A program made the position numbers and the translations under genes. Positions 47,890 through 62,557 of a DNA stretch of 64,000 nt are shown piece by piece (within the stretch, counting starts at the first letter, position 1; each line of letters opens with the position of its first letter). The stretch is from Epichloe hybrida (Eukaryota > Ascomycota > Sordariomycetes > Hypocreales > Clavicipitaceae): the NCBI GenBank assembly GCA_019022495.1, contig JAFEKR010000039.1:291001-355000 (forward strand), written 5' to 3'. The notes beneath the pieces are model-generated. The model saw nothing but the letters and a program-made list of their open reading frames with translations. It ran no database searches and was not told the origin of the DNA.

Positions 47890-48609
47890 AAGATAAAGCC
47901 TTTAAGGGCCTTATTAGGTAATACCTTTATAAAGGCATTAGCTAGGTTATCCTCTCTATTAATTTATTAGATCTTATAGAGTTCTTAGTGTTTATATAAC
48001 TATTAAAGAGCTATAATATTAATTATTAGGCGTTTCTCTTTTATTATACTAAGCTTAATAAGGCACTTATATAAGGAGTATAAATTTATATATATAATAA
48101 CTAGAATCTTTAGGAGCTTTAGTTAGTTAGTAACTAGGTTTAGGGTTATAGTAATTATATAAGCTATATTAATACTAGTTACTATACTATAGACTTCTAA
48201 GGTAAGCATGCTTTACATAACTCTCTTACTCTTTATTAAGCTAAAGTATATAATATTACCTTTAATTATAAACTTGCTATTAGTGTAGTCTTTATTAGCT
48301 AGGATAAGTATATATCCTAGTTATAAGAATAGGTTCTAGTTATTAGCAAATGATTTATTTATAAAGGTAAAGAGCTTTGCCTTCTTAAGGTTAATTAGGA
48401 TAAGCGTTAGGCCTCTTTCTAGGTGATTTATCTGCTACTTTAGGCGGTGATTAAGGGCTTTTATATTCTCTAGGGTTAGGTCTTAGTGCTATGTAGTAAT
48501 AGATAGATTAAAGTAAGCCTCTAGTTAGTATATTAATATAATATAAGCGCCTTAGGCCCTTTGCTTAATGTATTTACGCTTTAAATTAATTATTAAAACT
48601 AATTCTAAC
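47890..48609 (-). pseudogene. Decayed RNase H/RT end of Copia-3 pol
   Basis: On the minus strand this encodes a broken copy of the C-terminal pol, with the YSLYKCLIKLSIIKEK-type block near 48040-48085 and the ANAFIKVLPNKAL block near 47905-47940. It is interrupted by stops and continues across the two insertions at 62830. Confidence 0.75.
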
Positions 48610-48905
48610 TGTTGGTATCTACAGGATACCATTAACCTACGCGTAGGGTTTTCAGGGTGGACTAAAGTGCATGTAATCATTATATATTCTAGTCTATCAA
48701 AGTAAGCAAAAGAGAGATTAAATAGAAGCAAAGAGAGTGCGCTATTTATTATAGGAAAAGGGGCCTTAATTAGGGTTATTAGCGAAGAGGCCACATATGC
48801 TAACTCCGATCGCGGCGCGGTTAGGCTAGACATATAGGTCCGCGATGTAACGCGCCTACCTAATTAGAGGCGCGCACCCTTATTAATATTATGCTTATTC
48901 TAATA
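48610..48905 (-). repeat. 3' LTR of Copia-2
   Basis: Its outer left end keeps GTTGGTATCTACAGGATACC, where the other LTR has GTTAGTATCTATAGGATACT. Its inner end is more mutated (CGCCTACCTAATTAGAGG). Confidence 0.9.
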
Positions 48906-49149
48906 CTAGAAACTCTCTCTTTTTAACATAATTATTAATATATAATATTAATAAGAGAAGTAAACAGGAATTAAGGAATAAATAAGATTAAATAATCGCG
49001 AATAATATTATAAGAAAAGGGTAAGGGAAAGGGGTACAATAAATAACAAAATCCAATCTATAAGCCTATATAAGGATAAGTAGGCCTAATTCTTAACACC
49101 TTTAATCTCATTAGATTAACACAAACATTACGATCGCGTAACCTACCCT

Positions 49150-52100
49150 TCTATCCTAATAGTTGCCTTATTGCTTGTAATAAACCTCTTAAATGCCTTA
49201 TTTAGTAATGCCTTTGTAAATACATTAGCAAGGTTATCATTCCTATTAATCTATCTAATCTCGCAGATCTCTTATTGCTTATATAATTAACAAAGGGCTA
49301 TAATGTTAATCATAAGACGCTTCTCCTTTGTAGTACTAAGCTTAATAAGGTATTTATATAAAGAGTATGAATTAGTATAGATAATAATAAGAATTATAAG
49401 GAGGTTTAATTAATAAGTGATTAACCTAAGTGTTATTAAGACCGCGTAAGCTATATTAGCACTAGTAACTATACTATAGATCTTAGAGGCAAGCACACTT
49501 CTCGTGACTCTTTTACTCTTAGTAAAGCTGTAGTATATAATATTACCTTAGATTATAAAGGTGCTTTTCTCTTAGACTTTACTAGCTAGGATAAGCACAT
49601 AGCCTAGCTAGGAAGTAAGGTCCTAGTTATTAGTAAATAATCTATTTATAAATACAAAAAGCTTTACCTTTTTAAGATTAAATAGTATAAACCTTAATCC
49701 TTAGCTTAGATTATTAATTTGCTATTAAATCCATTAGTTTAGGCTCTTTATATCTTAAGGTAATAGCTCTTAGTATTATGTAGTAATAGAGAGGTTAAAG
49801 TAAGCTTTAGGTTAGTAGATTAAGGCAATATACGCGCCTTAAGCTTATTATTCTATGTATGCTTGTTTTAAATTAGTTAGTAGGATTAACTAAAGCTTTC
49901 CACTCTAGCCCTTCTGCCTTAGTGTAATTATATTATTTTCAAGAGTAATAATGCTACTATTAAAGGTTAGTAGGTTCCCTATAGAAAGGATTTGCTTTAG
50001 CTTAGTAGTAAAAGAGGTGGCTTTTAATTAATCTTCCTCTTATTAAGAGAACTCGCGGTTAGATAGTCTAATTATATTATTAGTCTGTATCCCTATATAT
50101 ATAAAGGTTAGGTTCTCCTTCGTCGTTATAAGCAGGCACGGGTCAAACATAAAGGTTATTATCTAGAGCATTTCTCTATGGTAATAATAATACATTACCT
50201 ACTAGTGGGTGCTAGCTTCTATAATACTGTACAGAGGCTTAATTACTCATATTATTATGCCTATAGGGTATAGGTAATAGATTTAGATAGGGATTTAGGC
50301 TAGGATTATATAACTAAGAAGCGTTTATGCTTACACATAGGCCTATGTAATATTATAAAGCTAGAGGATAAGGCCTAGTAATAATAACATAGGTGCTATC
50401 GCGAGGATTAATCACTAGCTAGCTTGCTAGATTATTAGGGCCTGTGTAAGGATCGCTAGCTTCTCCTTATTACTATAACCTTAGATTACAAGCCTTAACT
50501 TCTTATACGAATCTATTATCTTACCCTTTACCTTATTAATAATACAGGAATTAAAAATTTAAACTCTACTATGCTCTCTTTTATTATACTTAATAAATTT
50601 AAACACGCCTTGTTTAATTAGAGAATTAATCTTAGCCTTAGTGAATAGCTTAAAGGGTTTACTAGGGGTTTTAATAATTCCTTCCTTATGTAATTAGATT
50701 ATAAGCTTAAGGTTAGAGCTTTCCTTAGCTAATAGAAAGATATTAGTCTTGTCTTTTATTTGATTTATATAATTAATATTAGATATAATAATAGGGGGGT
50801 TCTTCTAAGGTCTTCTAGGTCCTTACCTTAGGGGATTAGCAGGAGGGGTAGCTATAGGCTATAGGGAGGTATCTTAGTTATTTACGCTCTTAGGAGGTCT
50901 CTCTTTATTAGGATCTTTGTAAAAAGGCCTAATAGATATTAATCTAAAGGCCTTAGGGCCTTAAGGGAGCTTAAGAGTGTAGGTCTTACCCTCTATAGCT
51001 AATAGCTTATAGGGGCCTGCCTATCCCTTGCCTTCGCGCCACACACGTACAAGTAATCCTAGTGGGAGGCTAATGGTTATAGAGGTATTAGGACTATTCC
51101 TTATAGTAAGGGCATTGCTAACTTTCCGCTAGGTATAAATACGCTTAACTTCCTTTATTACTAGTTGGATTGTAAGGGCTTACTACGTGATATCTAGTAA
51201 TAGAGGCGATTCCTTAACTATACGAGGATACGCACTAAAAACAAGGACTATTAGCATAAGACTATTTAATCCTATAGTATTATTCATAGCTTTAACTACT
51301 ATTTATAATACCACGGGCTCCGGCGTTATTAGGCATTCCCGTTAGATAATATTATAGGCTCTTTAGAGCGGCCTATGATATTGCTTAACCTTACTAATAC
51401 TATAGTGAGCCTTAATAGGGACGTCTTTAATCTTAATTACTATTAATAACGTAAGCTACTTAAATTCCTTGCCTCTAAAGGTCGTTCTAGTATCTATAAT
51501 AATTAAATCCAGGGGGCCTAGATAGATATTAATCTAGTAAAGATAGAGTGCTTCCCATATAGTCTTTGCAGAGATATCTTTAATAAATCTAGCTATATTA
51601 AAGGATGTAGCTATATTAATAACTTATAGAACAGGGTAGTTACTATTAAGATATATAATGTCTATAATGATTTCGTAATTATAAGCACATTTATCCCGAA
51701 GAGTAAATTTAAACCAATGTAGGCTATTCGTATGTAATTAGCACTGCTAGCAAACCTTAGTTAGTTTCTTAATAGCTTTAAACTTAACCTTATGCCCTAA
51801 TTTACATAGCAAATCATAAAGATATTAAACTAAAGGGTATCTGAAGCGTTAATATAATTAGCAGAGCTTAATCTCTATAAGATAACTCTAAGTAACACTT
51901 TCTTCTTTATTAAGAAGCATCTATATATACCCCTATTTATATATAATAAGAACCTTAATATTCCCTTGCTATAGAACGTTCTCTAATATGTGGAAATCAA
52001 TCTTTAGGCAGGTTATATTATTAAGGTATAAGAGAAAGGGAGTGTTCGTAGGGATCACCTAAAAGAGAATAATTCCGAACGGAGTTAGCACTTTAATTAA

Positions 52101-54300
52101 TCTAAGTGCCTTAATTAGTTCTCTAGGGCTGAATTTAATCTTTATTTTCCTAGCATCTAACTTATTAAGTGTAATAGTTAGTATTATACTTTATAAAGCT
52201 AAGAATTAAGGGTGGCCTACTAATGAACATCCCGTAGTACCTATGCTAGCTATAATGCCTTTAAAGGTTCCGGATAAATATTATCCTTTAAGTGTAAATG
52301 CGCTTAGTGCCTTATCTAGTTCCTAAAGATTAAATAGATCCTTCTTAACTAGAGTATAAGTCATTGCTTTACTAGCGAGAATCTTAGTAGTTATATAGCT
52401 ATTGTAGGTAGTCCTGTATATGAAGAAGCTTATAAGCACTTAGCTATTACTATCTTCTTTGCTAAAACCGAGTTCTATTAGATATTAGTTTATATTGTTA
52501 TCCTCAGCTAATTTAGGATTATTATTACCTTTATACTATGTTAGGAACGCATTATATAAAGAAGCTATTAAGTCTATGCGAGAGTGATTCTTAAATCGTT
52601 AGAATGCCTTCTTCTAGTCCTTATCTAAGTGTTTGGTTAACTAATAACCTTCTTTGCCATATATATAACACTTTTTTAAGCGTTAAGGCTTGCTCTTTAA
52701 TGAAGATTAACTGTACTAGGCTTCCTTGCCTCTTCCGTTGTACTTATAGTTAGTCTAAAAGTGTTCCTTAGTGCTAGCTTCTGTAAGGAACTACTACTAA
52801 TTAATTAAAGCTTTAGATTCACTAATTAACATCCTTATCCGTTTGTAAAAGCGTTAGAGGTTAACAGGAGGATTAATAATATAGGCCCTATATTCTAGGA
52901 TTCCTTTGTAAGTATTTAGAATCTAACTACGGAGGTCTAATTCTAACTAGGATCCATAAGGATTTGCCCTTTAGAGATTTAAAAGCTTTATTATAAGGTC
53001 TTTAAAGCACTTAATCTTTAATTTACTAGGGTTCTCTTAGATGATTATAAGCAGTTATAATCTTCCCTATAATAGATAGTTCTTTTAATGCGTATTATTT
53101 GTCTTGAACTTCTGCCTAATCCTATGGATAAGAGTTAGGAAATCTTAGGGGTCTTCTTAGCCTAAAAGGTTCTCTAAGAAGTACTATAGAGGTCTTCCTT
53201 TTAGTATAAACTTAAAACTATAGCCTAACTATTCTTATGTAATTCCTAGTATCTTACACTTCCTTTAATAAGTTAAGAGCTTAATATTAAGAATATTATA
53301 CTTCCTAGCGCTATACTTAATACTCTTATTACTATAGAATTTATTAAGATTAAGTAGTTACTTTAATAAGGATTAGCCTATCTCCTAAGGGGGAATAGGG
53401 ATAATTAAATCTTATAAAAGAGGTGCTATAGTCCTAGATTATAAAGGGGGATTATAGTGCCTTATTATAGGAGGGGAAATAAGGGGGGTCTAGGGTTATA
53501 GTTAAGGGCTTATAATAGGGGGATTACCTTTACTATTACGCCTTTGCCTTACACTTAGTATGCTTAGGGATTAGTGTAATAGAATCTAGGAATAGAATAG
53601 GAGTGATTATAGTGGTTAAGGGGATTAGGGATAATATAGAGTAATTAGTTACTTTAGTTAATCTCTAAAAGAAGGGATACTAATAGGAAGGAAGTCTTTA
53701 TAGAAGTCCTTCTCTGCTATTTACCTCTTAAAGAGGGAATACTTCCTAGTAACTTCCTGTATTTCTTCTTCTTTCTAATTATAGAATCTATTATAGTTAA
53801 TAATATCTTTAAGCAAGACTATTATCTTATGGTAACTCTATAGGTCTATATAGATGCCACTAAAGAAGAGAAAGTCTTAAAGACTCTTTATAGCTTTAGG
53901 ATTTGCTACTTAGAATGTTTCTTATTTCTATCCTTTAAAGTTATTACTAAAGATAGTAGATAGGGTTCGTAAGTATAGGTTCTTATATTTATAGGTTACT
54001 TTCTTAATAAGAATCTAGGCTATAAGTTCTTTAGGGGTAGTGTTTGCTTTAAGATTAAATGATTTCTTATTCTCTAGTGCTTATTACGTAATATATTAGT
54101 GTAAATCAGGGGATATATAGTTAAGGAGGTAAGATATAACTTATAGATTAGCTTCTCTTCTAGTATCCTTAGGGGGGAAGGTATATTTATAATTAGAGGG
54201 AATATCTTAGGCTCTAGATCCCTCTAGTTAATCTTAATGTTTTACTATAATATTAGTGGTAGATAGGGGGGTAAGGGAAATAGAGAATTAATAGAAGTCT
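49150..54300 (-). pseudogene. Decayed gag-pol of Copia-2
   Basis: On the minus strand the order is gag with a zinc-knuckle remnant (KCYIYGKEG near 52650-52690), integrase relics near 51050-51850, reverse transcriptase near 49900-50800 and RNase H near 49150-49650 (SYSLYKYLIKLSTTKEKRL near 49325-49380). Stops are everywhere. Limits are approximate. Confidence 0.75.
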
Positions 54301-54689
54301 AAAGGATTATAAGTAAAGCTATTATCTTTGCCCCTTAGTAGGTTTAATTAAATAATTAAGGATAGGTTAGGTTAGTTACTAACTAGGCCTTAATTATTTA
54401 ATAAACACGCTTCTAAGGGTTTATTTACATAATAGACACGCTAATTAAATAAATAAAGATAGGTTAGGTTAGTTACTAACTAGGCCTTAATTAAGTTAAT
54501 AAGCTTAGATTTAGTATAGAGCTAGTTATAGTTACTTAAGGTAAAAGGAAAGCTAGAATATACTTCTTCCTTAGTATATTTAGTATCTTAGAGTGGCACT
54601 TCCTCTTTTATAAGGCAAGTCCTTAATACTAATACCTCTTCTATAAACCTTGCTAATCTATAGTATCTATAGAGATAACCACTAATTAG

Positions 54690-54985
54690 TGTTAGTATCT
54701 ATAGGATACTATTGACTTATGCGTAGGGTTTTTAGGGTGGACTAAAGTGCACGTAATTATTATATATTCTAGTCTATTAAAGTAAGCAAAAGAGGGATTA
54801 AATAGAAGCAAAGAGGGTGCGCTATTTATCATAGGAAAAGGGGCCTTAATTAGGGTTATTAGCAAAGAGGCCACATGTGCTGACTCCGATCGCGGCGCGG
54901 TCAGGCCGGACATGTGGGTCCGCGATGCAACGCGCCCACCCAATCAGAGGCGCGCACCCTTGTTGATATCATGCTTGTTCTAACA
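54690..54985 (-). repeat. 5' LTR of Copia-2
   Basis: 296 bp. The outer right part is GC-rich and little mutated (GTCAGGCCGGACATGTGGG; CGCCCACCCAATCAGAGG). The inner left part shows transitions. An 83-codon open frame here is just the LTR sequence, and a similar frame occurs in the other LTR. Confidence 0.9.
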
Positions 54986-55010
54986 CTAACTTATTACTCT
55001 ATTCCTTTTA

Positions 55011-55277
55011 TGTCATGACTTCGGTAGGAGAGATATAAACGAAGTGAAGGCTAAGGTTCTTGGTTATAGCTAGAGAGCTACTACTTAGGGGTAGGTGTAT
55101 AAAGGTCTTAAACTCTAACCTCTTATATCTCTTATAGGCAGTCCTTATCTAAATACCCTACTATATATATATAGCTATCTTATAGCTACTTAGTTATCCG
55201 CGGAACCTAAGGCTTATCTAAGGGCTTTATTATATAACTATCCTATCTATAGCCCCTTAGCCTCTATGCTCCTAATA
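55011..55277 (-). repeat. 3' LTR of Gypsy-B
   Basis: The outer left end keeps TGTCATGACTTCGGTAGG, while the inner right end is decayed (TATATAACTATCCTATCT). Confidence 0.9.
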
Positions 55278-57129
55278 TACTACCCCCCTAATATATAATT
55301 ATCCTTAATTAAAAAGAGCTACTTAGCTAGTATGTGTATACTACGCATAACCTATAGCAATGCCTATATTACTAGCTATACTATTAGTATGTGGTATTAT
55401 ATTTACTTTAAATAATAAGATAGATATTATAGGGTGCTAGGTAATCTTTCTTATAACCTCTAGATTATAAATAGCTATACCCTTACTACTTTATTACCTC
55501 TAATATATATGCCTTTATCTAGTAAGTTATTAGTACTAAGTAAATAGGCTACCTATATTAAATTTTATAATTAGGTTAAATAGATAGGGTAATGCGCGCT
55601 ATTTAAAATAAATAACTTCTTATCTAATATTAGGGATATTATATTAATCTCGCTAGGAGTTTATAGCTAGCGTGCGTATTTACTAGTAGTAGCTATAACT
55701 ATAAATATTATAATTCCTAGATTAGCTATATATAGTATGTAAATTACTTAGAAGTCTAGGGCTAATATAAAAGAGGCTTACTTTCCCTTACTTTTATATA
55801 CTTTTCTTCCCTCTATATCCTTCCTTAGTATTATAAATTACCTTTACTTATAAGCTAGTAGCTTTATAGCTTCTCTTATAGTAATTACTAATATCCTATA
55901 GTATTACTTTATTATCTATATCTACCCTTATTTAAAATGCCTAAATTCTCTTAAATACTAAAAGATTAGTTACTTATCTTTTACTTATAAGTTTCTTATA
56001 GTATATTACTACTAACTTACTAGTAATTAATAATATCTTTAATATAAGCTACTACTTTACTACTATTACCTCCCTTTAGTAAGAAGAATTCCTTAATATC
56101 TCCTTTAAAGTCTCCTAGTAAGAAGCATATAGCTTTAAAAATCTTAATATAAGTATAATATCTTTACCTCCTAGCGCTTACCTTACTAACTTATAGCTAG
56201 TAGTACTAGTAAAATAAAGATTCCTTATATTTACTATATATAGTAAGTTATAATATAAGCTATTACACCTAAAGATAGTAATAGTATAAAGCTATAATAT
56301 ATTATTAAGGGCAAATCTATCCTAACCTAATATACTAATTCTCTAAGTATAACTTTACTACTATCTTACTATATATTACTTCTAACTTATATAAATAACT
56401 TAATAAAATACACCTATTATATATATAATAATAAGGACTATACTAGGGTTTATCCTCCCTTTCTTACTACTAATATATATACTAATATACTACTAGTATT
56501 TTACTTAGTTTATCTAGTTATACTATATACTCTTTAAGTATATTAATACTTATAGTAATCCTAAAGATAATCTATACTTTCTTAATAATATATATATCTC
56601 TTATTTCTATAACTTAGTTACTACTAATATACTACTAGTGTCTAATATATATAAAATATAAACTTTATAATATACTCCTAACTACTAAAAATGCTAATAA
56701 GTGTAGTTAGGTAAGGTAAGTATAACTTATAGTAAAAGTTATATATAAGGCTAATACTAATAAATAAGTTACTATATTACTACTTAATAATACTATTAAT
56801 CTAGAAGTCTAGATTAATATTTCTAATAGCTTACGTTTTATTATATAAAACCTTCTATTTCTATATATTTCTATACTTTAGTTTATAGCTTTACTAACTT
56901 ACTAGTAGCTTACTACTAATATATTTACGCTTCCTACTTATATTAGGCTACTAGACCTCCCTAGCGAGCTTTATACATATATGTATAGGGAGGGGGATTT
57001 CTCTAATAATAAGGATAAATCCTCTGCCCCTATTAGTATAAGTAAGAATACTAGGGGCTAGGCAAGCAATGTATTAATAGAATAATTAGTGTGAAGTAGC
57101 TGTGAGTTAGGTTTCTAAGAATTTATCTA

Positions 57130-60100
57130 GATTTTTTTTTTATATATTACTACTACTATTTAAACTCTACTAAATACAACTCTATATCCGCAAACTAGCT
57201 ACTTAGTTACTACTTATAATCCTTAATAATATCTATTATAATAAAATCTCTTTTCTTTACCTAAGAGTTCTCTAAAGTATTATAGCCCTTTTATTTAACT
57301 AGGTATTTCTAATATCTCCTATTATAATAATATAATATAATTCTTTTAACTTTAAACTCCTACTTATTATTTGTAATATTCTCTTATAGTAAGGACGTAT
57401 CTTCTATATTAGTTAGATCCCTTATAAACAGTTTAAGATTAGTAATATTAAAAATATTATATAGTTATATACTAGGTAGTAGCTTTAGTTAGTATACTAA
57501 ACTATAAGTCCTAATTACTTTTTTAATTTTATAAGGGCCTAGGTACTTTATACTTAGCTTCTTACTAGGTTACTATAAGTTAATATTCTTTATAAATAAT
57601 AAAACATAGTTACTTACTTTAAACTTTATTAGGGTTTACTTCTTATTATAGTATTTTATATACTAGGCCTATAAGTTACTTAGAAGCTACTTAATTACTA
57701 TATATCTATCTCTTAGTATAGTAGCATAAGTCTTTACCTAGTTATTTACTATAGGGATATTTATAACCACTTACTACAGTCCCCTAGGGTTATAGCCTTA
57801 TAGCGCCTTAGCTAGGGTGTAGTTATAAGTTAAATAGACACTTATATTATATATAAACTATACTATTAAAAAATTATTAGCCTTATTAGTCTAATTAAAG
57901 TAAGTAAAGGCTCTTAAATAATACTCTAAAACTTAGTTTAAATATTTTATCTAACTATCTATTTATAAGTAAAACATAGTACTTAGTTACTACTTAGTTA
58001 TAATAAAATAGTAAAATGTTATCTAAAACCCGCTAGTAAAAGTTAAACTATAGTCTATAATAATACCTTCTAGGGCACTATAATCCCTAAAAATATACTC
58101 TAGGAATATAGTAGCTAACCTATTACTAGTTATCTATGTTAAAATAGGGATATAAATACTATATTTTATAAAACAGTCTATAATAACTAAGATTATATTA
58201 TAGGTCTAATTTATATCTTTTATAGGTGGTAGCCCTGTGATAAAATCTATTAATAATTCTTAAAAAGGCTAATTAGGCACTAGTAGTATAGCTAGCTTAC
58301 TATAAGGTTTATAGTGCCTTAGCTTTAAAGTCTAATAGCTTACGTAAGTTTATATATATAACTTAGTGTTTTTTATTATTATTAGCTAGTAATACTAACT
58401 TATAATCTAATAGAGGGTCTTGCTAACTCCCTAGTAGCCCGCTACTAGGTTATTATAGGTAAGTAGTAAAATTTCCTTTCTTATACCTACTAGAATAAAA
58501 ACTTTATTTTAAAATATTAATAGCTTAGAGGGCCTAATAAACTATGTTTATAATGCTTTAAGGTTACTACTCTTAAGTAACTTCCTATAACTTATAGTAA
58601 AGTTATTACCTTGCTATACTTAAAATAATATAACTTAAATTAAAGTCTCTAATTCTACGTACATAGGATATGCGTTATATATAAACTTAGAAGAGGTTTA
58701 CTAGACTACTTATATTCTTACTATAATACTATTATAAGTAGCTAGCTTATAGTGTGCTTTTAGACTTATAGATAAATTATAGCTAAGTAGTATTTTAAGG
58801 GGGCACCTCCGCTACTTACTAACTACTAACCTAGCTAGACTTCTAACCTATAGGCTTACTAGACTTATAGAAATATTAATAAATATAGATAAGGCGTAAC
58901 CTTACTACTTATAATTAGCAGACCTAGTTAGCGTACTACTTATAGGCTTTGTAGGACTATTAGGTTTCTTAATAATATAATTAAGTTATATTTTCTTAAA
59001 ACCCTAGAGGCTAGTATAGCCCTTGTAGTATTCTTATAATAAACTATTAGCTACGCTAAGTAATATAATCTTAGGACTTATAACTATACTATTGCTTATA
59101 TAGTGTCCCTACTACTTAGTATTTATAAACTTAAATAAGAAGCTAGGTAGCTATAAGGATATAGCCTCTGCCTTATACTTCTTACTAATATAATTTACTC
59201 TTCTTAATAGGGTATTAGTAGGATTTAACTTACTTATATAATATTTAATCCTAAAATTAAACAAATAAAGCTTATCTAATGCTATTACCTACTTACTAGT
59301 TAGCTTTAGCTTTATAGCTAGGTACTTATAATTTAAATAGTCTATTATGACTGTAATCTAATAAGTTAAATATATAAGGTAATATCTCTAGGCTTAAAAC
59401 ACCTCTTAGATTACTAATAACTTAGCATCTAGGGTTAAGTAATAAAGTTTAATATTAGTTAACTTCCTTAAAAAATATACTACTAGGTGCTAGCTACCTA
59501 GCACTAATATTATAAGTATAGCTCTAATTACATAACTAGATGTGTCTATCTTTACTCTTAGTAAATAAAGTAAGTTAAAGTGCACTAAAATTAGTGCCTC
59601 CTAGAACTTCTTCTAGAGTTCTCTAAATACTATAAGTTTACTAGGCTCTAGCTTAAACTCTACTAGTTAAATACCTTTTAGATAGTTTATTAGTAGGACT
59701 ACTACCTTATTATACTATTTTATAAAGCATTAGTAAAACCCTATAAACCTAAGGAATAATTAAATATTAAACACACTACTAGGTATTAGCTAGGTTATAA
59801 TAGCTTTAACCTATAATAGTTTTATCTTAATGCCCTTCTTAGATATAATAAAACCTAGGAACTTTGCCTTTATAACTAAAAATTAGTACTTTTTAAGGTT
59901 AATATAGAGGTCTATATCCTAAAGTTACTCTAGTACCCTTTTAATATACTCTATGTGTCTTATAGGGTTACTACTATATATTAGGGTGTTATTAAGGTAA
60001 ATAATATAAAATTTATTTATAAGCCCCTTAAGAGTATTATTAATATATTCCTAAAAAGTAGCTAGCTTATTTACTAACCAAAATAGTATTATAAGATATT

Positions 60101-62300
60101 TAAAGTGCCTATAGTAGTAATGGAATGCTATCTTCTACTTATTACCCTTGCGGATATATAGCTAGTAGTATGCCTCTTAAAGATTTAGTAATATAAAAAT
60201 CTTTATACTTACTAATTAATTAAGGATTTTAGAGATTAGTAGCAAAGGGGCCTTATTTTTAATAGTAATCCTATTAAGGCCCCTATAATCCACATAAAGC
60301 CTTAATTTCCCTAATTTTTTTAGAATAAATAAAATTAGGGCTTTTACTAGGCTTATTAATCTTCTAATCTACCCTTTCTCCTACGTACTTACTAAGTACT
60401 CCCTAAGCACTTCTAGCTCTTTTTTAGCTAGGTTATATATAAGTCCCTAGGGTGGTTATTTTCCCTCTTCTAATTTAATTACATAAGTATAACTACCTAA
60501 TTCTAGGAGCTTACTAGCTAGCTCCTTTAAAAATATGTTTATAAATTCTATATACTCTTCTAGAATTTACTATAGGGGTATATTACTATTTATCTCTTAT
60601 GTAAACGCTACTAATTCTTTATAAAACACTACCTAAAGCACTATTACGCTTCTTAGTTTTTTCTTCTTTAATGCGTAGGTATGTTTTACTACTATTACTA
60701 TAACTACACTATAACTTAGGTTATTGCTTACTATATTACTTATTAATAAATTTTTATTAGTATTTTCTTCTATTACCTCTAGGTTAACTACCTTAATCTT
60801 TAGTAATACTAGTAATAGCGTAATAAAAAACTGCTTTACTACCTTATATAATTATTACTTACTTACTATAAAAGTAATATAATCTTAGGTTATTAAAAAC
60901 CTTTAGAAACCTTACTTCTAGTCTATTACTATAGGTTTATACTCTAGGGTCTAGTCTATCCCTAGGAGTATTCCCTCTCCTATATTAGTAATATAGTAGC
61001 TAACTTAGTAAACCTTTATATAGCCTATACTATCTTTTACCTTAACTAGTTTACATAGAATTCCCTAGTATAAGATCTTATCCTTAATTATACTTTCTAG
61101 TATTATCTTTATTTTTTCTATATTCTTCTAATTCTATTTTAATAATAATTTAAGGTAAATTATTAAATATTCCATGCCTATATTAAATAGTGCTAGCACT
61201 ACTAACTAGTAGTTATCTTACTATAAGGATACTTATATTCTTATTCTCTTATCTATAGGTTTTTTTATAGTAAGACTATTATCCTAGGCCTAAGCTAAAC
61301 TAATTAGAATTTTATTTAAGTCTAAGGTTTTATTACTACTATTCTTATACTTCTTAGTAGTATACTTATTACTTTTATAAATTAAGTAGTTTACTATATT
61401 ATATTTATTTATACTATATCTAAGGCTATTATATTTATAGTACTTAAATAGTCTCTAGCCTATGCTAGGTTACTATAAGCTTTACTATAAGTTATTTATA
61501 AGGGAGCTAGAGTGTTATCTCTTATTACTCCTACTTTTCTTATTATAGTTTCTATTATAATTACTTAATATAAATATTATTATAACTTTAGCCTTTTTTC
61601 CTTAACCCTATAGGTAACTCTAAGATATTAGGAACTCTTAGCTAACTATATGCTTCCTTATAGTATTATTTAAGCTATTTAGAAAAATTATTATTCTTAA
61701 GTATATAGGGATTTAGTTAGGTAATTCTGCTTTTACCTTTATTTAAAGTCTTAGGAAAGATTAAAAAAACTAATTACTTTTTTACCTAAGATTTAGTAGT
61801 ATCCTAGTAGCTTCTAAGCACTATATATCTTTATCTATTACTCTAGTGTTTAGCTAGGATATAAATTTATCCTAGGTGTAAGCTAAGTAGTTAACTAACC
61901 TATTTACTATTATATAATATATTTACTATTACTTTATATTATTAGCTAAGTAGCTACTAGTATATACTACCTTTATTTTATTATCCTAAAAGGTTCTTAG
62001 GTCTAGCTTAAATAGTATATTTAAATCTACTAGGTATACTTATAAATTCTTATAAGTATTACCTTTATATATAAGCACCTTATACTATATCTTAATAAAG
62101 CTTTATAGGTATATATTTACTATAAACTTAGTATTAGGTAGGAAATCTAGGAATAGGGGAATTCTCTATATATTTATCTAAGGGGTAATTATAGGTTCTT
62201 TACCTAATCTAGCTAATTATAAGTTTACTTCTATTTCCTTAAGCTATACTTCTATATCTAAGATTTCCTTTCTTATATAGGTATTTTATAGCTTAGCTTA
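57130..62300 (-). pseudogene. Decayed gag-pol of Gypsy-B
   Basis: RIP-broken polyprotein on the minus strand. The reverse-transcriptase VDYRG motif near 60290 is the clearest landmark. Gag-like sequence lies to its right (61500-62300), and integrase-like sequence is expected to the left (57150-58900), which I could not confirm residue by residue. Limits are approximate. Confidence 0.6.
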
Positions 62301-62557
62301 TATAACCTTATATTACCTCTATAGCTTATCTAGATTATTATTATTACTAGATTTAGTATTACTACTTTAGTTAAGTAATATTTACTATACTCTCTTATAT
62401 TCTATAGTTAGGGTATTTTAGTTACTACCTAGTTATTACAGAGTTAGGGCTTCCTTGCTAGGTAGTGTAAGTGTGTTTTAGGTAAATATTCTATAGCTCC
62501 TTTATATTTAAATCTAGCTAATAGTTTATTTTCCTTAAAGGGTTTAAGAGTTTAACT

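Larger units (their letters stand above)
48610..54985 (-). mobile_element. Copia-2: complete copia-type LTR retrotransposon (6.4 kb)
   Basis: Two 296 bp LTRs (48610-48905 and 54690-54985) bear ends TGTTRGTATCTA and GTTCTAACA. CTAAC flanks both sides (48605-48609 and 54986-54990). Pol relics run on the minus strand, so the 5' LTR is the right one. Directly inside it the minus strand reads CTAATTAGTGGTTATC, matching the post-LTR motif of Copia-1. The insertion splits Copia-3. Confidence 0.93.

Noticed and set aside
48552..54943. Two similar minus-strand frames at 48552-48833 and 54692-54943
   Set aside because: They resemble each other only because they lie in the two LTRs of Copia-2.
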